A DNA stretch of 64,000 nucleotides from Gelatiniphilus marinus. Lineage in GTDB: Bacteria; Bacteroidota; Bacteroidia; Flavobacteriales; Flavobacteriaceae. Shown here in pieces: positions 14,650-22,834 of this stretch. The first letter of the stretch is position 1; every line of letters begins with the position of its first letter. The notes under the pieces are model-generated. The model was not told the origin of the DNA. It did not search any database and worked only from the letters and a program-made list of their open reading frames with translations. The stretch is from NCBI RefSeq assembly GCF_042678305.1, contig NZ_JBHUDT010000002.1. One strand, 5' to 3'. The translations under genes were made by a program, and so were the position numbers.

Positions 14650-16998
14650 TTAAAAATTATATGATAAACTTAATTTAAAGTTTCTGCCTCTACCTGGGTA
14701 GATTTGGTGCGTTGCTTGTTCTGATGCATAAGCTGCATCATAATAATATAAATCATCATCAGACAGTGAATTGTCAAAATACAATTTATCCGTAAGGTTT
14801 TCAATATTTAAGCCTATTCTTACATTGCTAGTTGCATTGTAGTATAGTGTGCCATTCATAACCGTATAGGCTGGTAAACTTTGGGTATTTCTTGGGTTTT
14901 GAAACGCTTTACCAACATAGTTAACACCTAAGCCCACACCTAAACCTTTAAAATAATTATCGAATTCATAATTAATCCAAGAATTTATTTGATGTTCTGG
15001 CGTCCAAGGGGTTTTGTTTTTAGATAGGTCTGTGTCTCCGGGCTCTGGAGTGTATTTATCGAAATAAGCATTTGTAAATACATACCCTAACTTAAGGTAT
15101 AAGCCCTTTGCTGGTTGAGCATCGGCATCTAATTCTATACCTGTAGATGTTGCGCTTCCAACTTGCTCTCTAACATTATGCCCTACAATTAAATCGTTTT
15201 TCTTAATGTAGAACCCAGATAAGGTAACGTTTAATTTGTCTGTTTCTTCTAACTTTACACCACCTTCTATTTGATAACCCGATTCTGGTATAAATAACTT
15301 CCCTGTTCTAGTATCTTGAGAGCGTATTGGCCTAAAGAAACTTGATACCGAACCGTATGTCGTTAAAAAGTCTTTAACCGGTTGGTAAGAAAATGCTAGC
15401 CTGTAGCTAAAATTAGTTTTACTGTCTGAAAAAGTATCTGGAGAAGAATTTATTGGACGCCGCGCTTTATCGTAAGTGCCGTTAAAAATATCTAATCTAC
15501 CCCCTAAAAGCATTTTAAATCTATCGGAAAACGTGATCCAATCTTGTAAATAGATTCCAGTTACATATTCTTTTATAGAAATCATTCTTGCAGGCGTTAC
15601 TTGTCTTACCCCTGGGTTAACAAAATCGTCAACAGGTAAATCTAATTCTGAGTCTCCAACAACAATATCACCATAAATAGTTTCTCTATCTAAATAGGTA
15701 AACGAGGTTCCTGCAATACTTTTGTGCTTTAGCGAACCTGTATCGAAATAGAATGTGTAATCTAATTGGTTACTTAGTGGTTTTGTGATATGATTAAAAT
15801 GATAAGGGCCATTTCTTCTGGAGAAAGTTTCTGTTGTTGTGTTGTAAAATAACACCTCATCCATTAAATAATCGATACTATCATCGTAATAAGATAAGTT
15901 ATTGGTTAAGGTTGAGCCATTGTTGAAAAAATGAGTGTATTTTAATTGAAATTCTGTTTTCTCATTTGTTAAATAATCGTTTGGATTTGCAAAGTTAGTT
16001 TCTGGATTAATACCCGCTAATGGCTTACCATCTGGAGTTCCAGGAACACCTGTATCTGGACCGTAATAGTCGTTATTATACTGTGCATATAAGTCTAATT
16101 TGTTTCTATCGTCTATTCTATAGTCTAAATGCAAAGACATGTTGTTAGTGTTTTCTTTAACATCTTTCCAACCATCGGTCTTACCAATACCAGCATCAAA
16201 CCTATAACGAATTTTATCGGTAAGTGGCCCTCCAACACCTGCAACCATGTTGTAAGTATCGTAGCTTCCAGCTGTAAATTTAAAATTACCAGATAACTCG
16301 TTTGTCGGTTTTTTTCTAATAATATTAACAATACCACCTAAAGCAGAATGTCCAAACATTGTACTTGAAGGCCCTTTAAGCATTTCTATACGCTCTACGT
16401 TGGCAAAATTGGCAACTGGGGCACTACGGGTAATGGTATGGCGTTCGTCTCTAATACCGTCATATAATAAAACAAAATTATCAAAACCTCTAATATTAAA
16501 GAAGTGGAATCCGCCGTAACGATTTACAGAATGTAAGCCTGCAATACTTTTTGAGGCATCTTCGATATTCGTAATATCCATTTGGTCTAATAACTTAGCA
16601 CTAATGGTATGCGTTGTCATAGGCGCTTCAAGATTTTTAATGTTAAGCTTGTTAACTTTTAATCGACGCTCCATTTTTATGGTAGCCTCGGTTAACTGCG
16701 TAATTTCTTCTTGCAACCTTACATTAAGCACTTGGTTTTGTTGTGCACTGATATCTTTTTTAATGGTTCTAAAACCGATAGCAGAAAATAATAGAGCTTG
16801 TCCATCTTGAGGTACTTGTAAGGTGTATTTACCGTCAAAATCTGTTGCGGTTCCAGTGGAGGTGTTTTCTAAAACAATGGAAACACCAGGAATGGGAACA
16901 TTGCCTTCATCGGTAACGGTTCCAGTAATTGTAATGTTTTGCGCCATACTTGTAAGACTATACAAGCATAAAAGGACTGTAAAAAATTTGTTTTTCAT
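14650..16998 (-). CDS. TonB-dependent siderophore-type receptor with CarboxypepD_reg-like domain
   Basis: A 782-residue outer membrane receptor. A signal peptide (to SMAQ) is followed by a CarboxypepD_reg-like beta-sandwich (ITGTVTDEGNVPIPGVSIVLENT, about residues 22-100), a plug domain with YGGFHFFNIRGFDNFVLLYDG, and a 22-strand barrel ending in aromatic SLSYNF. The plug and barrel resemble ferric-siderophore receptors (FhuA/FoxA-like). It closes an operon with a periplasmic binding protein, FecCD-type permease, ATPase and methyltransferase, so ligand crosses the outer membrane here and the inner membrane by the ABC system. The exact chelate is not readable. Confidence 0.92.
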   Translation of the reverse strand: MKNKFFTVLLCLYSLTSMAQNITITGTVTDEGNVPIPGVSIVLENTSTGTATDFDGKYTLQVPQDGQALLFSAIGFRTIKKDISAQQNQVLNVRLQEEITQLTEATIKMERRLKVNKLNIKNLEAPMTTHTISAKLLDQMDITNIEDASKSIAGLHSVNRYGGFHFFNIRGFDNFVLLYDGIRDERHTITRSAPVANFANVERIEMLKGPSSTMFGHSALGGIVNIIRKKPTNELSGNFKFTAGSYDTYNMVAGVGGPLTDKIRYRFDAGIGKTDGWKDVKENTNNMSLHLDYRIDDRNKLDLYAQYNNDYYGPDTGVPGTPDGKPLAGINPETNFANPNDYLTNEKTEFQLKYTHFFNNGSTLTNNLSYYDDSIDYLMDEVLFYNTTTETFSRRNGPYHFNHITKPLSNQLDYTFYFDTGSLKHKSIAGTSFTYLDRETIYGDIVVGDSELDLPVDDFVNPGVRQVTPARMISIKEYVTGIYLQDWITFSDRFKMLLGGRLDIFNGTYDKARRPINSSPDTFSDSKTNFSYRLAFSYQPVKDFLTTYGSVSSFFRPIRSQDTRTGKLFIPESGYQIEGGVKLEETDKLNVTLSGFYIKKNDLIVGHNVREQVGSATSTGIELDADAQPAKGLYLKLGYVFTNAYFDKYTPEPGDTDLSKNKTPWTPEHQINSWINYEFDNYFKGLGVGLGVNYVGKAFQNPRNTQSLPAYTVMNGTLYYNATSNVRIGLNIENLTDKLYFDNSLSDDDLYYYDAAYASEQATHQIYPGRGRNFKLSLSYNF

Positions 16999-17010
16999 TT
17001 TTGTGTTTAA

Positions 17011-17691
17011 TTAAAAATTGGTTTTAGTTAATCTAAATAAGTATTTATGTTTAAGCATAGTAAGCCTTTCGTAAGCATTGGCATACAAATCGTCTTTACT
17101 ATTAAAAGTGATAAAATTATTGGCTTCAAATTGCTTTAGCTGAACTTCAAAACCGTTTTTATTGAAAACTTTAACAATATCGTCTAAGGTGTGCAACACT
17201 AATGGCGTGTTTGCCCACTGGTCTATTTTTTCGATAAAGCGATTGAGGTTAGACAGTTTACTAAAGTCAGTAAAAGTGAAGTAATAGACACCATTCTCGT
17301 TTAAATAATTAAAAATTTGTTGTGCATGAGCCTCTAAATCTTCAATAAAAAATAAGACAGAATTACTTACTACGACATCAAATTTTTGAGGCGTTTTGTT
17401 TGCAAATTCTTCAGTTGTATAGTAGCTTACAGGTAAATTTTCTTTTCTCTGATTAGCGGTTTTAATAGCCTCTACAGATAAATCTATACCAACAGCATTT
17501 TTAAATGGGTACTTTTTGTAAAGGTGTTTTAAAAAAGCCCCTTGACTACAGCCAAAATCTAAGACTGCATAGTCTTTAAAATCTTCTGGTAGATATTCGC
17601 TAATGGTTTGTTGCCACTGGTTAAGGTGGCTGTCCTCCATCTCTTGCTCAAGTGCAGCCCCCTCTTTAGTCCATGTTGTGAATGTTTTCAT
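17011..17691 (-). CDS. Class I SAM-dependent methyltransferase within the uptake operon
   Basis: A 226-residue class I methyltransferase: motif I is VLDFGCSQGAFLKHLY near residues 44-59, an acidic end of beta-2 follows at VGIDLSVEAIK, and FDVVVSNSVLFFIEDLEAH is the post-I/motif IV region. It lies 8 nt after the ATPase gene and 12 nt before the receptor gene, so it is co-transcribed with the transporter. A methyltransferase is not a normal part of siderophore import; it might modify the imported ligand, aid metal release, or detoxify. The substrate is unknown, and no metallophore biosynthesis gene is nearby. Confidence 0.85.
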   Translation of the reverse strand: MKTFTTWTKEGAALEQEMEDSHLNQWQQTISEYLPEDFKDYAVLDFGCSQGAFLKHLYKKYPFKNAVGIDLSVEAIKTANQRKENLPVSYYTTEEFANKTPQKFDVVVSNSVLFFIEDLEAHAQQIFNYLNENGVYYFTFTDFSKLSNLNRFIEKIDQWANTPLVLHTLDDIVKVFNKNGFEVQLKQFEANNFITFNSKDDLYANAYERLTMLKHKYLFRLTKTNF

Positions 17692-17699
17692 TTTTCGGT

Positions 17700-18464
17700 T
17701 TAATTTAAATTATAAGCGATATGATTTTTACCACAAGTTTTGTGTTGGTAAACATCTACATCTATATTAAACGTGTCTTTTATTGTAGTTTTGTTAATAA
17801 CATGGTTCGTGGTACCCGATGTTACAATTTGTCCTTGTTTTAAAACAACAAGGTTGTCGCAGTATAAAGCGGCAATATTAATATCGTGAATGGCAGCTAA
17901 AACAGTAACCCCTAAGTTCTTTACAATATTCATAATGCCTATTTGGTGCCCAATATCCAAATGGTTTGTAGGTTCGTCTAAAATTATAAAGTCGGCTTCT
18001 TGTGCTAAAACACGGGCAATAAGTACACGCTGTTTTTCGCCTCCCGAGAGTGTGTTAAAGAACCTATTTCTGTATGATGTTAAATTGAGTTTTTCTAAAG
18101 TTTCATCAACAATTTTCTTGTCTGCTTTAGAGTAGTTTTCTAGGGTTTTTTTATGAGGATATCTGCCCATTTGTACAACTTGCTCTACCGAAAAATCGAA
18201 TTGACTACCACTTTCTTGAGCTAATACTGCAATTTTTCTAGCGCGTTCTTTTCTTGGCATAGTCAGCAGATTTTTGTTTTCGAAAAAAACACTGCCTTTA
18301 TCTGGTGTGTTTACACCGTAAATACATTTTAGAAGCGTAGACTTTCCTGCTCCGTTTGGACCTAAAACACCAATGAAAGAATTTGCTTCCACATCTAAAC
18401 TAATATCACTTAGAATATTAGTATTGGCAGTTTTAAAGCTTAGATTTTCTATACTTAGTTTCAT
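17700..18464 (-). CDS. ABC transporter ATP-binding protein (FecE/BtuD type)
   Basis: A 254-residue ATPase with Walker A GPNGAGKST near residue 36, Q-loop LAQESGS, signature LSGGEKQRVLIARVLAQ near 138 and Walker B DFIILDEPTNHLDIG. It is the family that powers iron-siderophore, heme and cobalamin import with FecCD-type permeases. It overlaps the permease gene by 4 nt, indicating coupled translation. The length is normal for the family. Confidence 0.95.
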   Translation of the reverse strand: MKLSIENLSFKTANTNILSDISLDVEANSFIGVLGPNGAGKSTLLKCIYGVNTPDKGSVFFENKNLLTMPRKERARKIAVLAQESGSQFDFSVEQVVQMGRYPHKKTLENYSKADKKIVDETLEKLNLTSYRNRFFNTLSGGEKQRVLIARVLAQEADFIILDEPTNHLDIGHQIGIMNIVKNLGVTVLAAIHDINIAALYCDNLVVLKQGQIVTSGTTNHVINKTTIKDTFNIDVDVYQHKTCGKNHIAYNLN

Positions 18465-19495
18465 GATTTACTTTTTTTAAAAGAATAGTTAGAACGTGTT
18501 AACATCCATAAAAAGAAAGGGCCTCCTATTAGCGACGTGATAATACCGATAGGAAGATCTTTTGGGTAAATAATATTTTTTGCAAAAAGATCGCAGCACA
18601 GTAAAAAAATTGCGCCTATAATACTAGATAGTATCAGGAGTTTTTTATGATTATTTCCACAAACCAATCGGGTTAAATGTGGCACAACCAACCCCACAAA
18701 ACCAATAGCACCTGTAACGGTCACTAAAACCGAGGTAAGTAGTGAAGTAAGAATAACTACTATAGATTTAATCACATTAACATTCATGCCCAACATAATG
18801 GCATTGTCGTCTCCAAAAAGTAATAAGTCTAAAGATTTTGAAATACCCACAGATAAAATTAGTGCAATTAGAAGGGCAATTAAAGGAAGTAATAAAACGC
18901 TCCAAGTCGCACCACCAAGACTTCCCATACTCCAAAATAAAGCCGATTTAACTTGATTAGAATTTTCTGCCATAGAAATTAACAAATCGGTTAATGCCGA
19001 AAAAATTGTTGAAATGGCAAGTCCGCTTAAAATGAGTCGGGTTGTAGAAGAACTTTTGCCATATTGTGTGCCAATTACAAAAATTAAAATACTACAAACG
19101 ATGGTTCCTAAAAATGCGCCACCTGTAACCGAGGCAATACCTACCGATGCACCACCTATTATGATAATAAAAACGGCTCCCGTAGAAGCCCCAGACGCTA
19201 AACCTAAAATATACGGGTCGGCTATCGGGTTTTTAGTAACACTTTGCATAAGCACACCACAAACAGATAAACCAGCTCCACAGATAATAGCAAGTAAGGC
19301 TCTTGGAATTCTAATTTCCCATATTATCGTCTCGATAAGGGGTTTCCATTCTGGATGAAAAATTTCTGAAGCAAAAATTTTATTGACACTTATCTTATAT
19401 GCCATTAAAGGACTTATATTGGTTGCAAAAGCACCAATAGATAAAACAAATAGCACACAGAGTATAAGAGAAAATGTAATAATATAATATTTCAT
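18461..19495 (-). CDS. FecCD-family iron-chelate/cobalamin ABC permease
   Basis: A 344-residue inner membrane permease with about ten hydrophobic segments and the FecCD/BtuC signatures: WEIRIPRALLAIICGAGLSVCG near residue 59, NPIADPYILGLASGAS, and GAIGFVGLVVPHLTRL near 264, the cytoplasmic loop that docks the ATPase. It would form a homodimer with two copies of the ATPase downstream. A 93-nt gap separates it from the binding protein gene upstream. Confidence 0.95.
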   Translation of the reverse strand: MKYYIITFSLILCVLFVLSIGAFATNISPLMAYKISVNKIFASEIFHPEWKPLIETIIWEIRIPRALLAIICGAGLSVCGVLMQSVTKNPIADPYILGLASGASTGAVFIIIIGGASVGIASVTGGAFLGTIVCSILIFVIGTQYGKSSSTTRLILSGLAISTIFSALTDLLISMAENSNQVKSALFWSMGSLGGATWSVLLLPLIALLIALILSVGISKSLDLLLFGDDNAIMLGMNVNVIKSIVVILTSLLTSVLVTVTGAIGFVGLVVPHLTRLVCGNNHKKLLILSSIIGAIFLLCCDLFAKNIIYPKDLPIGIITSLIGGPFFLWMLTRSNYSFKKSKS

Positions 19496-19588
19496 TAATT
19501 TAAACCTTGTTTTTCAAATAAAGAGTGGAAACAGAAACCCAAATGGACTTCAAAAAACTAAAACACTAATTAAGGGTAGTGGGGTAAA

Positions 19589-20572
19589 TTATTTATAAAA
19601 CAATTCATTCATTTTAATTATCACATCAATATTTCTAATACCTGGCGCCACATTGGCAAGAAGCAACGCGTGTATGTTGTTGTTTTTTATTGCGCTTACG
19701 TTTTTTAAAGCAGGATGATTTTTTAAAAAGTTAATTTTATCTTCACCAGAAACCCCATCGGCGGTTACATATACAAAAATGATGTCGGGGTCTTTTTCTA
19801 CAATACTTTCATAAGACACCATTTCGTAGTTATTAGTGAGCTCTTTGTATATATTTACGCCATTCGCTTCTTCAATTAAATTACTCACTAAAGCACTTGC
19901 AACATAAGCTCCATTATCAAGGGTTCCCATAACAACGGCTTTAACCTTTTTGTTTTCTGGAGCGGTTTTAAAGCTGGTTTTTGCTTCTGCTAATTTATCT
20001 TTCAATTCTTTTACAAGAGTATTTGCCTGGTCTTCTACATTAAAAATTTTGCCAAGTTCTATAAAGTCGCTGTATACCGTTTCTAGCGTTGCATTACTTT
20101 TAATAGAATTTAAAACATAAGGATAAATGTTATTTTGTAACAGTTCTTGAGCATCACCAGTAGTTTGTGGCTTAATGGCATCGCTCCAGCCAGAAACAAA
20201 ATCGGGATTAAGTAATAAAAAGGCTTCTTTAGAGATCATGCTGTGATGCCCTTGCATTTTATTAGGTATTTTATCGTAAGCTGCTCTTAAACTTTCGTGT
20301 ATTTCACCTTCAGAAGTACCTAAAATTATATTGTCTTCTAAGCCTAAGGCCAATAACATTTCTGTTAAAAATTGAGAAAAAATAACTGCGCGCTCTGGCG
20401 TTTTGCTAACTGTAACCTCAGCCTTGGTAGTGCCATTATCGAATGTGTAGCTGTAAGATGTACTGGCATTATTATTTTCAATCGAAACTTTGGTGTTTTT
20501 AGAATTTTCTTGTTTACAAGACGTTATTATTGTTAAGCAAACTAGAGCTACCAATATTCTTTTTGGTGTCAT
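19589..20572 (-). CDS. Periplasmic iron-chelate/cobalamin-type substrate-binding lipoprotein (FecB/BtuF class)
   Basis: A 327-residue class III binding protein. The lipoprotein signal ends in the lipobox ITSC, so the mature protein is anchored by Cys. Two lobes follow: the first with PERAVIFSQFLTEMLLALGL, the second with SIVEKDPDIIFVYV. Class III proteins bind siderophores, heme or B12. I use ATG 20572 (MTPKRILVALV), which gives a compact signal peptide; ATG 20590 would add six residues. It is the first gene of the operon, behind a leader carrying two palindromic repeats. Confidence 0.88.
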   Translation of the reverse strand: MTPKRILVALVCLTIITSCKQENSKNTKVSIENNNASTSYSYTFDNGTTKAEVTVSKTPERAVIFSQFLTEMLLALGLEDNIILGTSEGEIHESLRAAYDKIPNKMQGHHSMISKEAFLLLNPDFVSGWSDAIKPQTTGDAQELLQNNIYPYVLNSIKSNATLETVYSDFIELGKIFNVEDQANTLVKELKDKLAEAKTSFKTAPENKKVKAVVMGTLDNGAYVASALVSNLIEEANGVNIYKELTNNYEMVSYESIVEKDPDIIFVYVTADGVSGEDKINFLKNHPALKNVSAIKNNNIHALLLANVAPGIRNIDVIIKMNELFYK

Positions 20573-20620
20573 TAATAAATTTCTAAGCATTATTTTTTAG
20601 TTTATTTTAAATAAATTCAT

Positions 20621-20745
20621 AATATTATTTGACGAATTCGTAATACCAAAGCGGTAAAAAATATATGGGTTACACCCAAATTAATAATATTTTTTTACAA
20701 ATTCGTAATACTCATTGTTCAAAAATTTTTTTAAGTGCAAATATA
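20621..20745 (-). promoter_or_regulatory. Leader of the metal-uptake operon: -7 element plus two palindromic direct repeats
   Basis: TATATTTG on the minus strand (20738-20745) is a -7 element. Downstream of it two 26-bp direct repeats, 20621-20646 and 20686-20711, share 23 of 26 bases and each contains a dyad, GACGAATTCGTA (20631-20642) and TACAAATTCGTA (20696-20707). Their spacing is 65 bp, about six helical turns. Between them is a TGGGT-TAC-ACCCA dyad (20666-20678). Together they look like paired operator sites in the 5' leader; the cognate regulator (possibly an iron regulator) is unknown. The rest of the gap up to 20900 shows nothing further. Confidence 0.6.
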
Positions 20746-20900
20746 GAAAACAATTTACGTATGGTCGGTGCTTTTTTATAATTTTCCTTGAGAATTCTAT
20801 TTTTTCTTTTAATATAAACCTTTAACCGCTTCTTTTGTTAGATTATGCATAGCAATTAATAAAATTTATCTTGCGAAGATTTGAAAAAAAAGAATAGGTT

Positions 20901-21353
20901 TTATTGCTTTTGGATATTGTTTCCGGTGTTTTTAAAAAGTTGCATTACTGTAAGCGTAGAAACCACAGTTGTTGCAATTCCCATTATAGCAACAATAAAA
21001 GTAATTATGCCTATATCTACCTTAAAAACACCATTAATGGTATCCAGTAAATTAGATAAAAAATCGGGATTGATTTCGGTGGCATAAAACAAGAAGAACA
21101 CAGAAAAGAATGCCGTTGCAGAAAAACCGGTAACGATACCTGTTTTGAAGCCTTCGCCATAAGAAAACGATTTAGGATCTTTTAGCTTTTGTAGCCTAAT
21201 GGCTTCAAATATGCCAAAAAAAGTAATAACAGCGTTAAAAAAACTAAAAAAGGGATTACTTTGTTTATCAAACATCGCCAAAATTAAAAAATAAGCAACT
21301 AGTACGGCACTTGTTACAAGGCCAAATCGAACAGAAAGCGATATTGTTTTCAT
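20901..21353 (-). CDS. DUF4199 family membrane protein
   Basis: A small membrane protein of about 150 residues with four hydrophobic segments and the family-typical KSFSYGEGFKTGIVTGF region before the third. DUF4199 is a Bacteroidota family of unknown function. I place the start at ATG 21353 (MKTISLSVRFGLVTSAVL), a typical beginning for the family; the decayed paralogue at 14141-14488 also loses similarity at this point. An in-frame ATG at 21398 would add 15 residues. No terminator or operon partner is obvious. Confidence 0.82.
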   Translation of the reverse strand: MKTISLSVRFGLVTSAVLVAYFLILAMFDKQSNPFFSFFNAVITFFGIFEAIRLQKLKDPKSFSYGEGFKTGIVTGFSATAFFSVFFLFYATEINPDFLSNLLDTINGVFKVDIGIITFIVAIMGIATTVVSTLTVMQLFKNTGNNIQKQ

Positions 21354-21516
21354 TAACGTAAATGTTATAATAGTTTCAATTTCGTGAAAAATATCCATAT
21401 ATACAATAATTTCTTAATTGCTTGGTATAAGAGTAAGGGTTTATTACTTTTATAGGCTGTAACATTTTACAAAAACCACATACTTATACCTTAATTAATT
21501 TTTAATTTAAAACAAA

Positions 21517-22833
21517 ATGAAAAAAAGACTGTGCTTACTGGCATCAATAGTTTTAACAGGAATTACTGTTTTTGCCCAAGAAGTGAAATTTGAAGAGTTT
21601 GATTTAGACAATGGATTACATGTCATTCTTCATCAAGACAATACGGCTCCTGTTGTAATAACATCTGTAATGTATAATGTTGGAGGAAAAGATGGCGATA
21701 GATCTCGTACAGGATTCGCTCACTTTTTTGAGCATCTTTTATTTGAAGGCACCAAAAATATTGACCGTGGCGAATTTATGAAAATTATTCCTGCAAACGG
21801 CGGCACCTTTAACGCCAACACCTCTCAAGACAGAACCTATTATTACGAGATTTTTCCGTCTAATAAACTAGAATTAGGCCTTTGGTTGGAGTCCGAGCGT
21901 ATGCTGCATCCGGTTATCGATCAAGTGGGTGTAGATACCCAAAACGAGGTTGTAAAAGAAGAAAAACGCCAACGTTACGACTCACCATACGGAGGGATTT
22001 TAGAAGCCATAGGCTCTAATTTATTTAAAGTCCACCCTTACAAAGATCCAAATATTGGCTATATAGAGCATTTGGATGCTGCAACTTTAGAGGAATTTAA
22101 TGCTTATTTTAAAAAGTATTACGGCCCAAACAATGCTGTTTTAATTGTTGCTGGAGATATTGATGTAGAAAAAACCAAGAAATTGGTTGGCGATTACTTT
22201 AATGAAATTAAAAGAGGCCCAGAAGTTGTTAGGGATTTTCCTGAAGAAGCCCCTATTACCGAAACCATAAAAGCAAAGGCCTACGACAAGAACATCCAGA
22301 TTCCGGCCATTTTAGCCTGTTACAGAACACCAGGTTTTGGTACGCGAGATGCTTATGTTTTAGATATGATATCTTCTTATCTAAGCGGCGGAAAAAGCTC
22401 TGTGCTGTACAAAAAATTGGTAGATAGACAAAAGCAAGCGTTACAGGTTCAAGCTGTTAACCTAGGGCAAATGGACTATAATATATTTGCTCTATTTGCA
22501 TTGCCTTTGGGCGAAACGACTCTTGAAACTTTACTATCTGAAATGGACGAAGAAATAGCAAAAATGCAAAACGAGTTAATTTCAGAACGCGATCACCAAA
22601 AGCTTATCAATCAATTCGAAAATCAATTTGTAAACTCAAATTCCAGTATTGCAGGTATAGCCAGTTCTTTAGCAACCTATTATTTGCTTTATGGCGACGT
22701 TAATTTAATTAACAAAGAAATTGATATTTACAGATCTATTACTAGAGAAGAGATTCAAGCCGTGGCAAAAAAATACTTGAGCCCAAACCAACGATTAGAA
22801 TTAGAATATTTACCAAAAAAAGACGATCAGTAA
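21517..22833 (+). CDS. M16 family zinc metallopeptidase (active subunit)
   Basis: A 438-residue exported M16 peptidase. A signal peptide (to VFAQ) precedes the inverted zinc motif HFFEHLLFEG (HxxEH) near residue 65 with the distal glutamate in NEVVKEEKRQRY about 75 residues on. The C-terminal M16_C domain begins near residue 180 (YYGPNNAVLIVAGDID). It is followed after one base by a second M16 gene lacking the zinc motif, so the pair probably forms a heterodimeric periplasmic protease with one catalytic and one structural subunit. Confidence 0.94.
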   Translation: MKKRLCLLASIVLTGITVFAQEVKFEEFDLDNGLHVILHQDNTAPVVITSVMYNVGGKDGDRSRTGFAHFFEHLLFEGTKNIDRGEFMKIIPANGGTFNANTSQDRTYYYEIFPSNKLELGLWLESERMLHPVIDQVGVDTQNEVVKEEKRQRYDSPYGGILEAIGSNLFKVHPYKDPNIGYIEHLDAATLEEFNAYFKKYYGPNNAVLIVAGDIDVEKTKKLVGDYFNEIKRGPEVVRDFPEEAPITETIKAKAYDKNIQIPAILACYRTPGFGTRDAYVLDMISSYLSGGKSSVLYKKLVDRQKQALQVQAVNLGQMDYNIFALFALPLGETTLETLLSEMDEEIAKMQNELISERDHQKLINQFENQFVNSNSSIAGIASSLATYYLLYGDVNLINKEIDIYRSITREEIQAVAKKYLSPNQRLELEYLPKKDDQ

Positions 22834-22834
22834 G

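Noticed and set aside
20591..20900. Cobalamin riboswitch before the BtuF/FecB-like operon
   Set aside because: No B12-box-like sequence is present; the leader contains DNA-type dyads instead.
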